Source of the DNA: Cephalotus follicularis
Taxonomy: Eukaryota; Streptophyta; Magnoliopsida; Oxalidales; Cephalotaceae
DNA length: 64,000 bases
Direction: 5' to 3'
Assembly (NCBI GenBank): GCA_001972305.1
Contig: BDDD01000311.1
Span: 1-64,000 of the forward strand
Part shown: one piece after another, positions 11,908 to 24,100 of the stretch
How positions within the stretch are numbered: the first letter of the stretch is position 1
How the letters are laid out: each line of letters opens with the position of its first letter
Program-made: the position numbers and the translations under genes
The notes under the pieces: model-generated
Databases searched by the model: none
What the model was told of the DNA's origin: nothing
What the model saw: the letters and a program-made list of their open reading frames with translations, nothing else

Positions 11908-13462
11908 AGTACTGTTGATACAGAAATCCTTCTCTCAACAGTATCCTACGTGGAGAACTTTAATTTATTAAGAGAAACGCTCGCAATGGATGCCTGGGAG
12001 GAAGAGGTCGATCTGTAATTCCTGCACAAGGTAACAAACTGGTGGAAGGTTCAGGAGGTTGTTCTCCCAGGGATACTCCGACGCTCAAGTTAGACAATGT
12101 GCAGAGGGTATAAGGTTCTTTGCAATGTAAAAAAGGCTGACCTTTGATTTGTGTTTGATTCTTGTATTTATAGGGCTGGTTTGTAACGGCCTGAGCGTAA
12201 AAAACGGAGGTGATAATTATCCCCTAAGGAAATTCCGAGGATCTCGGGATTTCCCTTATCTCCATCTGATTTATCTCCACTTTCCTTACTGGTAGTTATC
12301 CTTATCTTATCTTCTATATTTGGAAGATATGGATCCCTGAAAATTATGCTAACTCCATGGCCTCATTCCGTAAATGAGGAGGGGATCCTCTGCAACAAGG
12401 CTACCGAGGAGGCGAGCCGTAGTGATGCTACTAAGGTATTCAGCCCCTTACTCCAAGGTCTTCAGTGTCTTGAGTTTATCCACACTTATGCTTGAAGTGA
12501 TAGTTTTCTGCTATGTAGCCGAGGTGGTCCTCGGCACTGGTCCTTCAGAAGGTGTCCTCGGCCCTGACGCCGAGGAGAGTGATCTTTGCATTGCAACCGC
12601 TGGATGGGTCCTCGGCACTTATGCCGAGGAGGAATTCTCCTAATGTTACTGTCTTTGCAGCTAATTAGCTTACTCTGACTACAGTTCGCCAACTGTTGAT
12701 CCACTTAGACACCTGGCAGTGTTTGTGTAACGCCCCAAACCCCAAGGGTTTGACGCGCTACTAACAGTATCATTCATTATCCAATATTCAGCGGAAATTA
12801 AAAACTTTTAACAATATAATAATGCATGCGAAATAAATTCAATTAAATATCATTTGCGTGGATAAACCCAGTGTTATACAATACTGTTCATAAAAGCTCT
12901 GACACAAGTCGGCAGGTCAAGAAATACAATATTCAAGAATATAAATAAGTTGGTCGTCGATCTACTGTAGAGGAGACTCACCCGGGGCTTCAATCCTTGG
13001 CTAGCTGTGAAGCTCCACATGTACCTGACCCATTACATTAAAATGCAATGGGTCAGCGACCACTGGTCGTGTAGGAACTACAACCCACTCGTGCATGGAG
13101 ATGCAGATGCAGCAAGCATATGTGATACAAATGAGAGATGCAGTAATCAACAGTGCAGTCCAATCAGTCACTACAGTCAGTAACAGTCATTCGCAATCAT
13201 TAACAGTCACAATAAATCCTTCCTCGACATCCCCTACTAAGGGAGGAGCAATAACGCGCTCCAGACGTTAAGGCAGAGGAGCCGGGACAGGAATAATCAT
13301 TACATTTTAAGCAGACCGGTTCCTCGGGTTCCTCGGCCGTAGGAAGAGCAATGTACGCGCTCTAGACGTTAAGGGCAGAGGAGAGGAACACAAACATTAT
13401 ACAATATCAGTAACAGTCATTCGGTACACTATAATAATAACAGTAACAGTAACAGTCAGTGT

Positions 13463-13634
13463 GGCTCATCTCGGTCGGTGATCCGTCGGCTCATCTCAGT
13501 TGGTGATCCGTCGGCTCATCTCGGTCGGTGATCCATTGGGCTATCTCGGTGATCCACCAGGCTCATCTCAAAGATAGCCTTACCGGCTCATCTCGATCGG
13601 TGATCCCGTAGGCTCATCTCAGTTGGTGATCCGG
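13463..13634. repeat. tandem repeat array in LTR copy A
   Basis: About seven imperfect units of 22-25 bp built on GGCTCATCTCGGTCGGTGAT followed by CCGTC. The array is shared with copy B (50193-50362), so it belongs to the LTR and is not a host satellite. Confidence 0.9.
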
Positions 13635-13879
13635 TGCAATACAGTACATTGACACTACATTCACTACGTTGACATTTATAACATTACATTAACATTTATA
13701 ATAGGGTCTGCCTTTATCATTTAACTACACTACATTCCTTTATACTCCCTGCACTTATCACTTATCATTACATTACATCTATCACTTATCATCCTCTTAC
13801 ACCTCCTGCACTTATCACTCTTTCACTTTACTACACTTATCACTATTTTAATCTCCCTTTTTACTGTAGCATCAATTTA

Positions 13880-15310
13880 TATGTACATAACTAACGCATG
13901 CTGGACAAAACGGGGGTGGACGCATGCATTAGGAGAGCTCGACACACTGCTTGCAGACTCTGGGCGCAAGCGCACGCCATGGGAGGTTCAGATGCACTGC
14001 CTGGTCGGCATGCATGGCAGAGGAGGCTCGCATGCAATGGCCGCATGGCAGAGGAGAGTGTTATGCTTCAGTGCTAATGGTATCGCGGCATCAGTGGCAT
14101 AAATGGCGCCATGGCAGAGAAGAGCTTGGTACTCCTGCCATGGACGCTCGGCACTTCACAGTGCATGGCGCACATGGCAAAAGAGATCCCAATGCATGGC
14201 GCACAATGCAGAGGAGGGTGCTTGGCTTGTACGGTGCTATATGGCAGGGGAAGAGCTCAATGCCTGCATGGTAGCTCCACTGATGCGTCCTCGGCACATG
14301 CATGGAAATGGCACCTCGGTCATTCACTGTGAAGAGCTCAGACGCATGCGTGGGGACAGTGGTGCACTACACTGGTGCATCCTCGGCGTGTTTCCTCGGA
14401 CGCATGCTTGCTTGAATGGCTATGGCGCATCCCCGGTGCATGCAGGGCAGATCACATGCTCGGTGCATGGAGGCATGCATGGCCCTTGGCGTCCTCAGCG
14501 CCTATGGCAGTGGAAGCCATAGTGGGCACCTCGGATACCTGGAAAGGGAGGCCATGGTTGGCACCTAGGCCACATGCCAGTGGACGCCATGGTTGCTTCC
14601 TCGGACACAAGCCAGTAGATGGCCAAGGTCGGTTCCTCGGCATACAGTAGATGGTGAGCTCTGGTATTTGGCCACCCATGCTCGGACGCCTACATGAAGA
14701 GCTCATCACACTAGTGTGTCCTCGACGCATAACTGGGGATGTATGGTATAGTGGGAGGCCATGGTTAGCGCCCTTGCAGAGGAGAGCTTAGCTCATCTGC
14801 CATGGATGCTCAATTCCTCTGCTTTATTGGGTAAGGGATGATGACAGTGGATGGCGCCTATATTTCATGCTGAGGACACATGCATGCACGGTAGTCCCAG
14901 GGTATTTTGTGGTGTCCTCGGTAGCTAGGCGTGCTCAGCACCAGTGCACAAGACGGTGGTCCCTCTGCACTTGTGCTCCTCGGCACCAAGGCAGTGGAAG
15001 GTCCTGTGCGGCACCTCAGGTGCATGCTGATGGGCAACTATGCACGGCGCCACGTCGCATGCCAGTGGAAGGCACAGAGTGAAGAGCCGACGTCATTGTA
15101 TGCAGGAGGACGCATGCATGGGGAGCTCTACTATGCACACTGTCTGGGACGCCTTGGTAGAGGGGGATTATAGCATGCGTGTGTGCTTGAGGAGCATGCA
15201 TAGGAGGACAAGGCGCTGTGGCATGATGCGCTAGGGCGCATGGCACCTCGGCTGCATGTCCTCAAACGCCAAGGTGCGTGACACTGGCATGTGTGAAGCC
15301 AGAGGACGCC
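13880..15310. repeat. GC-rich shuffled core of LTR copy A
   Basis: The region is dense in short dispersed words: GCATGCATGG, GCAGAGGA, CCTCGGC, ATGGCAGAG. Overlapping open frames occur on both strands because of the high GC content; none resembles a known protein. The matching part of copy B (50570-52340) is built from the same words in a different order. Confidence 0.75.
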
Positions 15311-16493
15311 ATCTTTACATTAAGGCTAAATATACACTATGTCTAACACCCATCAATCACAGAGGACCATAAATTTCATAAGATTCAGTTTACCATGTAA
15401 TCCTTCGTCAGATTCTAGTCTATTTCTTATTACATACTATTTATAACAGTACACAGTAAAAGAAAAGGCACTGAGTAGGAGTAGTTCCTACCTGGAATAG
15501 ATGAGTTTGTAGCACCGTCCTTTGCTTAGCACAATTCCTCTATTGCTCATTCCTTCCTCTTCCACCGATAGCTCACTTGTCTCATTTCCTTCCAAAATTA
15601 GCAACAGTCCCCAACACACTCACTTCTCCTTTTTATAGCCATTCCCAGAAGTATCTAGAATTTACTCCACCATTCTAGCAAAAACCTTCACTTGTGGGCT
15701 GATGGTATGAGATGGTCAGCCCAAAACCATTTCTTTCTCTCCATTTTCTCTATTAGTCCACCACTTGGCCCAATAGCAAGCATTTCAAGCCCATAATATA
15801 TATATACATTGGCCCAAATGCTTCCATAATTATTTCAAGGCCCATTTCATTTTCTCTTCTTTATTTTTCATAGATTGGCCCGAAGCCAACATAATTATTC
15901 GAGCCCAAATACTATTATCGTCATTTAGGCCCAAAATACCATTTCTTTTATAAATCCCGTATTACATTTTGGGCCCAATTCCATAAAATTAGGGGTATTA
16001 TACCAACATCCACTTTTTTTAAAAAAAAATCCGGGTATTACAGTTTGGAAGAGAACACGTGTCATTTTTTATTTAATTCATTTTTTCCCGTATCAAATAC
16101 AATTTGATAATCAAAATTACACATATGTAAAATGTTGAAGTCTTTAACATAAAAAGGAAAAAAAAAATTGTATCACGTCAAGTACTGGACCAATGATTTG
16201 TGTGATACCTTTCTAACAAACTATCATATAAATTGCTAAAATAAACGGATTGATTGTTCATGAATATTATAATTTTTATCGGTCATATCAATATTGTTAT
16301 AAATTTTATTAGTTTGAGGTGTCAATTCATCTGATTTGTAAGTTCTGTAACTTAATTAAATCAAATAGTAAAATTCGAGGGGTATTCAAACCTTGAATCT
16401 TATAGATTAAAATAATATTAGACATATTTTTCTATATATTAAATTAACGATGAATGGAAAAATTACTCCATATATAACGTTGAGGAATTTACG

Positions 16494-16997
16494 CTCCGTT
16501 TATTTGGAGTTTTTTGAAAAATATTTTATTTTTTTGTGTTTGATGTATAACTCAGAAAATATTTTTTATTGTTTCGAACTCTGAAAAATATTTTACTTAA
16601 TAAAAATATTTTTTTTATATTAACATATGTATATTAAAAAATATAACAAATATATTTCACACGATATTTAAATAGAGAGAGAGGGAGAGAGATAGAGAGG
16701 AGGGAAGAGAGAGAGAGGAGGGAAGAGTGTGAGAGAGGGAGAGAGAGAGAGGAGGGAGAGATTGAGGGGGAAGAGAGATAGAGAGAGAAGAGAGAGAGAA
16801 AGAGAGAGAGTGAGAGAGAGAGGAGGAAGAGAGAGATAGGGACTGAGAGAGAAAGATAGAGACTGAGGGAGAGATAGACAATGAGAGAAAAAAAAGGCTG
16901 CGAAAATATTTTTCGGTTTTTTTTAAGTAAAATATTTTCTTATATTAAGATTTTTTTGTTTACCAAAAAATATTTACCGAACAGCAAACAAACGGAG
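16494..16997. mobile_element. miniature inverted-repeat element with GA-rich core
   Basis: The ends are inverted copies: CTCCGTTTATTTG at the left and CAAACAAACGGAG at the right (12 of 13 bases pair). Arms rich in AAAATATTTT continue inward from both ends. The middle is a GA microsatellite. I could not find a target duplication, so the superfamily is unassigned. It lies about 180 bp upstream of the carrier gene start. Confidence 0.7.
16673..16881. repeat. GA-rich imperfect microsatellite
   Basis: About 200 bp of GAGAGA and GGAGGG runs, purine-only over long stretches on the plus strand. The open frame of Ser and Leu codons on the minus strand is an artefact of this repeat. Confidence 0.95.
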
Positions 16998-17175
16998 ACA
17001 TATAGCCAATTATTTTCCATAACAAAAATGATAGCTAAAAATTAAGAAATGAAAATGCGGCGATGGAAGCAAAGTTGAAGCCAAAAACGCCATTTTTGTC
17101 CTCTGTTGCCTCCTCTTAATTACGCACTCCACACTTCACTTCTAATCAACACATCTCCATTTCAACTCTCATACG

Positions 17176-20100
17176 ATGCCAAAATTCGACTTCTGGTCCA
17201 AAAATTCACAAAAGCAACAGCAGCAACAACCCCAGTCTTTACCATGTCCAAATTTTGTAACCGGTGGCTTGTTTCTCGAACCCACAGTTCCCTCTTCATT
17301 GCTCCATTTAATTTCACTTGAAAACTCTTCAATTGCTTTTCGTGGCTTAGTTTCTTCCAGTATTTTCCCTCGTAAGCCAGCCGTGGTTTTTGGGGTCTTG
17401 ACGAGGGAAAAGAGTGGTCTCGTTGCGGTTGGTGGTGTGTTTTTGTCTGTGAGCTTGAGTAGTAGTGCTGGTGGTGGCATTTTTGAGGGACCCAATGGAG
17501 AGAAGAGTTCCGAGGAGGCTGAGGAGGTGGTGGTTGAGGGAGGTAATGGGGTTCTTGAAAGGAGTGAAAGGCGGGAAATTGGTGTACGGAATGGTGGTGC
17601 CGCGAATACTACTAAGCATTTGTGGGCTGGTGCTATTGCAGCCATGGTTTCAAGGTACGTGTGTATCCTGTGTTGAGCATTTTTTTTTTGTTTGTTGGGT
17701 ATAAGATCTGATATCAACTGTGCAAATTGGTTTATTCAATTATATCTAGCCTCCCTAAAATTACATATTATGACTGTATTTGACATGCAGAAACCAGTTG
17801 TGATCCTTTGTCAGTTTAATATGCATTTTATGAACTCTTTTATGCAGTGTTGTTATGATATTGAAATAATGAATGTAGATACTTAGGTGATTAATTCGTT
17901 AAATATTCATGTACGGTGTACTTTTTTTGGCTAATTGAAGTAAGAAACTAATAAGAGGGTTTCAAATATTTCGACTCAGTTGTTGTTTTCTCTGGGTTTC
18001 ATATTTCCACATTAGGTTGCTGTACAGTGTGCACACATAAAGCAATTGGTTGGATGAAGACATCAATAAACTGATTTTTGGTTGCTATGGTAGAATAAAT
18101 TATGGGGTTTTAGAATCTTTGATTTGGAATGCTTGTTTTCTTGATAATTCCGCACTGTTTCACTGAAGTAATCTTGGATTTTACCAGAACTTTTGTTGCC
18201 CCGCTTGAGAGACTTAAGCTGGAGTATATACTACGTGGTGAACAGAAGAATCTATTTGAGCTTGTAAAAACAATTGCACTTACTCAAGGTTTGAGGGGCT
18301 TTTGGAAGGGAAACTTGGTCAACATTCTTCGCACAGCTCCATTCAAAGCAATCAACTTTACTGCTTATGACACGTATAGAAAGAAATTACTGAGATTCTC
18401 TGGAAATAAGGAAACGACAAATTTTGAGAGGTTTATTGCTGGTGCTGCCGCGGGCATGACTGCCACGATACTTTGCTTACCACTTGATACTGTACGTGGT
18501 AATTTAGGATTTTTTTAATATTGTTTAACATTGTCGTTCATTGCTTGTTATTGGCTTACTTTATCTGTCAAAGGTATAATGCAGTTATATGTCATAGACT
18601 CATATGGTAGGATTGATTGGCCCACCTTGAGCCCCATTGGCCAATCACTATGACCATCTGCTGTTACAGGTATATTAAGATGACCTGGATCTGATTATAT
18701 GAGTATCAGGTCTGTATGTGCTTCAAGGTGTCAAAGTTGCTTACTTCCCAAACTATTGGAGTGGAAATATGGTGTCGTTTGTCAATTTATCGTTTTCTAT
18801 GCATTCTGCTATCATGCTTTTGGTCGTTAGGTATGTAACTAACCTAGCATGTGCCATTCCGTACCACAAAAGACATTTTGCAAGAGTATATGAAAACCTT
18901 CTACGGTGAACTTGGGATTTTTATTTCCTTTCCTTTGGCTGAGTACTGGTCTGATAATATTCAACCACATTGCACGTTGGACACATCACCACCAATTTTA
19001 ATTACGTCATGCATATAACTATATAAGGTTCTTTAACAACTGGTAGTTTCCTTGCGAAGAACTAAGTGCCTATTGAGACAATTAATTGAACATAGAAAAA
19101 TTAAGTCAAGCTTGATTGTTTTGTTGTTGAAGGTTTCTTGAAAATTGACATGTCAACTACAGGGAGAGTACTACAAGCCTCTTGAGTTGGTATGCTTGTT
19201 AGACCTGTCATCATCATAGGCTTTGCTGAATCATATGCCTACTGTTAACTACTTAGGCCATGAATTGTACTTGTTTATTGACAACGGATTGTTCATTTGG
19301 ATTCGTCCTATAAGGTTACATTTTTCTAAATGAATTGACATCTTTACCAGTTATGCGAAGCTGTGTTTATGATCTCTTATACCGTGTAATTAGGGCTGGC
19401 AATTTTGGTCATGACACGCGACCCGAATCGAAATCGATACGAAATAAATGGGTTTTGGGTCAATCTTAAATGGGTTCGGGTCAATTTCGGGTTAACCCGT
19501 TTGACACGAATAATAAACAGGTCAATTTCGGATCAACCTGCAAAACCCGAAATTGACCCGATTATTAAACGAGTCACCTATCTACCCGTTAAACGGTAAA
19601 TGAGTTTTGGATGATCGTAATATTTGATGATATTTTAAATGTTGATGATGGATGCGTTTGTTTAGAAATGTATGTAGTAGATGAATAATTGAAAATTAGA
19701 ATTAGAAATTGGAATATTTTTTTAAACAGGTCAAAATCGGATTATAAACGGGTTGACTCAAAATGACTCATTTAATAAACGGGTTACACGGGTCGTGTCG
19801 TGTCACCCATTTATTAAATGGGTCGGGTTAGAGTTGATGTGTCTGGCACGATTATTAAACGGGTCGTGTTCGGGTTAACCTATTTATTGTTATACTTATG
19901 TGTTGACACGACCCGTTTATGACCCGTCGGCACGAATTGCTAGCCCTACGTGTAATCGTCTTAATGTTAATTGTTGTGTCCTTCAGATCCGTACCAAGAT
20001 AGTGGCACCTGGTGGGGAAGCCTTAGGTGGTGTAATTGGTGCTTTCCGTCATATGATACAAACTGAAGGGTTCTTCTCCCTTTACAAGGGCTTAGTACCC

Positions 20101-21112
20101 TCCGTTTTAAGCATGGCACCTTCAGGTGCAGTTTTTTATGGTGTATATGATATATTGAAGTCAGCTTATCTGCATACCCCAGAAGGTAGGAAAAGAATTC
20201 AGAACATGAGTCAAGAGGGGCGGGAAGTGAGTGCTTTGGACCAGCTGGAGTTGGGACCAGTTAGGACGCTATTGTATGGGGCTATATCTGGTGCTTGTGC
20301 AGAAGTTGCTACATACCCATTTGAAGTTGTCAGGAGACAGCTTCAATTACAAGTTCAGGCAACCAGATTAAGCGCACTGGCAACCTTTGTCAAGATAGTT
20401 GAGCATGGAGGAATACCAGCTCTCTATGCAGGACTTATTCCCAGCTTACTGCAGGTCTGTGTATACAAATCTTTTAACACTCTTATCTTGCTAATGAATT
20501 GTTCCATGGAAGCTTTATGATAATGCGCATCAGAGAAATACAGTCATAATGTTTGGTTACTATTACATAACTTACATGAATCATTATTTAACTGGACTCT
20601 TTTAAGAAGACATCCATGCCCGATTCAGCCCCAGAATTAACATCATGCATTGTGATGACTCTTCTCTCTGATTTGTTTTATGTTTAATGTATTTTTGAAT
20701 GATAGCTTCGAAAATTATGACTCAGCTGTATTCATTGATTTGAATTTTTTTAGTGGAACAAGCAATGAAAAACAATGGAAGGAAATTAAACGCAAACTAG
20801 ATCAGAAATTCATGAAATTTCACTATGAGTAAAACCTCTTGCTGCAAATATTGTTTTTTCTATCTGCCCCCATGGCAAACTAACCTTTGATTATGAGTGA
20901 TCTTCAAGTGTGTTTTGCTGGTTAATTTTATCTCTGAAATGTATTCATTTATTGCGAACTTGTGAAAATATTCTACAAAGTTTTGTAGTGCATATTATTC
21001 AATATGTTCATGTTGTCTTATTCAATATCTTGATAATTTACAGGTACTTCCTTCGGCTGCAATAAGTTACTTTGTCTACGAGTTCATGAAGATTGTCCTG
21101 AAAGTGCAATGA
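17176..21112 (+). CDS. adenine nucleotide transporter of the mitochondrial carrier family, BTL type
   Basis: Four exons are inferred by frame and GT/AG borders: 17176-17654, 18188-18491, 19987-20454, 21044-21112. They join to 439 aa, close to Arabidopsis BTL3. The N-terminal 145 or so residues are variable (a GGLFLEP motif near residue 30, then Ser/Glu/Val-rich). Three carrier repeats follow, each with its P-x-[DE]-x-x-[KR] signature: APLERLK (about 164-170), LPLDTIR (about 257-263) and YPFEVVRR (about 371-378). The protein should be an inner-membrane exchanger; BT1-like carriers move adenine nucleotides in mitochondria or plastids. The BTL2/BTL3 group is inferred from the N-terminus, repeat spacing and the C-terminus ending YEFMKIVLKVQ. 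Intron 2 (18492-19986) carries a 558-bp hAT-like element. An antisense open frame across exon 1 is a shadow of the coding strand. Confidence 0.93.
19391..19948. mobile_element. hAT-like non-autonomous element in carrier intron 2
   Basis: The terminal inverted repeats are TAGGGCTGGCAATT and AATTGCTAGCCCTA. A perfect 8-bp target duplication CGTGTAAT lies at 19383-19390 and 19949-19956. The 558-bp interior holds no transposase. It is made of many degenerate words such as ACGACCCGTTTA, AAACGGGTC and GGGTCAATTTCGG in both directions. 8-bp duplications and such ends are typical of hAT elements. Confidence 0.92.
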
Positions 21113-24100
21113 ACAGAACTGTGGAGATTGTGGACCTGCTTGAAGTAAAAAACAGGTAGGAGGTTGTACAGTGACTCAAGAGATGAGCACAAAATATAAT
21201 TTAGAATAGTGATTTACAGTTAACATTTACCGGTTATGTCCCCTACATTTTTTGGACTAGAAGGGGAAGAGAAATAAAAGAACTGTTCCAACATCGTGAC
21301 TCCTTATTTTCAGGGTAGCATTTTGACATTGATATTATTAAAAAAAAAACCTACTGCACTTAGGAACATTCAGTGTATGTCCATGCTATTGGCAGTTAAC
21401 AAGTGTTGGGTTGGTTAGCCCGCCCCGGTCTGTCCACTTTGGATTGGGCTTGGACTCCATTTAAGGATTGGCTCGGTCTTGTCAGAATAGTTTTTTGTAA
21501 TTGTATAATATGATTTTAGTATTAATTTAGTATTAATTTATTGTTGTTTTATTATATTAGATTATTATTATTGTTTTAATGATAACAAAAAAAAAAAAAA
21601 AAGAGGACTGATTTGGATGGGTTTGGGTTTGAAAACTCATGGACATGTCTCAAATTATACGAGTTTAGGTTTAACTACTCTTATTAACTAAGAGTTCAGA
21701 GTTCTGATGAGGACACACTAATATATGTATGTCATTTGATATTTGTTGATGCAAACAACTAAAGGATCATCAAGATCACCTGCATCAAAGAAGCAGATAG
21801 GATAAGAGCACCAGCGTTAACCAGTAATGATTGTTTTAGACACCTTTGTGTCTTATAATTGTAGTAGATTTTCCATACATCTTTTTTTTTTTAGGCGTTG
21901 TGAGGGGTTGGGTTAGTTGCCCTGTTCAAATTTTACTGAAACTGATTAACCGAAACGAATCAAATTGATTTTTTTAGTTCAGTTGGTTTTTTCGGTGTTC
22001 AGTACTTCCAGTATTTTAAATTTGGTTAACAGTTTTTGCATTTTGAAGTTCAGTTTAATCGAAAAACTGAATTTCAAAAACAATGTTTTTTATGTTTGTT
22101 TATTCAATACTTTTTTTGAATAGATAAACGACGTGGTTTAAAACTGAAATATTCAGTTTAATAAATGCAGTTAGAAATTATTTTAATTAAATTTAGTTAA
22201 AAATAAAAAAAACAAAATTATTTCGGTATAATAAAATTAGATTTAAAAATAATTCGGTTTTAAAAAAAATGAATCGAAATGTGCGCCCCTACGGCCTATT
22301 ATGTTAATCAAAGGAGTCATGATATGCTTAACTTTTAGGCCTTTTTCCACCGCTTTTTGGTTGTGTGTTTTGCAACTTCAGGTTTTATTAGGCCCTTTAG
22401 ACAACAATTCAGTTTAATTGACTAGGCCTAGCTGGTGTGTTTCTTTTAGATAAGACATTTACAAGAGAAATTCTTAATTGGATATAACTAACGTATACAC
22501 AATCAAAGAAACTCATGTTAACTAATAATTAGACAAATTATACCAAGCTCTCCATTTCTCATGGATGACCTCGAAATATCTGAATGGTCGTGAGAAAGGT
22601 CACTAGGTCACTTGCATAAGGGAAAGAGATCAAAAATGAACATTGAAGATAATGTATAGAAGTTTTCTCTAATACGCAAAGTCAATTTGTGACCGAAGAA
22701 ATGATATAGAAGTAAAAGATTAAGTGTTGGCGTTGTGAAATTTTGTATCTTCACCTTGAGTTTGCTACTATTTACACTTATTAGTGGAATTAGATTATAG
22801 AATTAGATAATGTCTTAGATATTATATTCTTCTCTATCAGGCCTATTATTGATCAATGTGTCATTTTATTCTTCTCTATTTATCAGGCATAATTACCTGT
22901 CAAGGATCAATGGTCTAGCTGATTAAAAAAATTAAAAAATAAATAAATTTTTTGATATGATTTGATCATTGTGAATTACCTTGAGTCATAATTATGTTAC
23001 ATAACATGAGATAACTTTTCACTATCCTAAATCCCTCTGATCTTTAGTGTAGAAAAATGTTCTCGTGAATAATCGAATTAGGAAATGATATTACATTATT
23101 AAGACCCTTATTAATTACGATACATTTGTTATGAGTGTCTGTAATTTACTTGAATAAGTGAAACATACATTTCATCTGAAATATTTAACATATAGAATCA
23201 CATTGAATATTAAATACCCTTAAAAATGAGGGTATTCGATAGAATACACATTTGAGTATTAGATACCCTTAGTAAGGTCCTTTTCAACTAAACAAGTGTA
23301 AATTATACAAACCCATATTCTTCTACATTCCTTCAAACCAAATATCCCTTTTAATTAATGATATGGTGGTTTGACATGATCGCATTAGTTTTGATTGATA
23401 CGATGATTAACTTGGATCCATTCAATCACGTCATGATAGTACAATCGTCCCATAACTATGTTATTAGCTTTTAATTTGTATCTTTATTAGGTTTTACCTC
23501 GTTATGGTTTGCCTATAATTGATTTATAACGATAGGCTCATATTTTTTGGTATATATCATCACATTCTTAGAAGTTTTTCATTTATGATTCTTACACGGA
23601 TAGTAAGATTCATGGTTGGATCAACCTACAAAACACTCATAAATTCAATATTTTCTTGTTTGGTTCAACTTGGTGATGTGAAGAATCTAAACAAAATTAT
23701 CATAACATTCATGTTTCACATAACACCTGTATCTCATGCTAAAAAAACCATCCCCTATGTACAACCATTCAACCAAATATAATATCAGCCTAACAACACA
23801 TATTTAACAAAATATTAACATAATAATATAATTCCTAACATAATATGAATCCTTAATTAAAAGCTAACGTAATATATATGGGTAGCTTGAAATTATTTCC
23901 AACTTTTAGGCTATTTTCATTTATGCATGTCATATTTGAAGGTAAATTTCGAGACAAAAATGTGTGTACGTCAGAATCCAATAAAATGCATTTAAATGAC
24001 CACTCAATCTATTCCCTAGTTTTGGATGAAATGACATTCTTACATTTTATAGGAATGTTATATTTTCTAAATTCGCGAACCAAACTTAGACATCTTCATA

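Larger units (their letters stand above)
12726..16042. mobile_element. 3.3-kb solo LTR (copy A) nested in an older LTR
   Basis: The element begins TGTAACGCCCC and ends GGGTATTACA, giving TG...CA ends inside a short inverted repeat. It is flanked by a perfect 5-bp duplication GTTTG (12721-12725, 16043-16047). Its first 900 bp are nearly the same as those of copy B at 49447. No gag-pol, primer site or polypurine tract is inside, so the whole piece is one very long LTR. A TATAAAAAGG on the minus strand near 15630-15640 hints that minus is the sense strand. LTRs this long with TGTAAC ends suggest a Tekay/Del-type Ty3 element, but this is an inference from the ends only. Confidence 0.85.
11913..16095 (-). 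mobile_element. solo LTR split by a nested solo LTR
   Basis: The two parts 11913-12720 and 16043-16095 together make an LTR of the 167-1034 family, about 861 bp once the 3317-bp insertion and one copy of its 5-bp target duplication are removed. It starts TGTTGATACAG like the first copy and ends CGTATCA at a point matching the other two copies base for base in spacing. The flanking duplication is AGTAC (11908-11912) and AATAC (16096-16100), with one mismatch. No internal retrotransposon sequence lies in it. Confidence 0.87.

Noticed and set aside
13463..13634. Regular short repeats that might suggest a CRISPR array.
   Set aside because: There are no unique spacers, the units abut directly, and the setting is a plant LTR.
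13881..15246. Many overlapping open frames on both strands rich in His, Arg, Cys and Trp.
   Set aside because: They come from GC-rich repeated words in an LTR; copy B has the same words in other order and does not keep the frames.
16181..16185. A second AGTAC that would make a perfect target duplication with 11908-11912.
   Set aside because: The three LTR copies align in length only if the end is at 16095, with AATAC next to it; the later AGTAC would add 85 unmatched bases.
16657..16881. Minus-strand frame of Ser and Leu codons.
   Set aside because: It is a translation of a GA microsatellite.
17169..17717. Long antisense open frame (about 180 codons) over carrier exon 1.
   Set aside because: The plus strand carries the spliced carrier frame; the antisense frame has no family resemblance and crosses the splice site.
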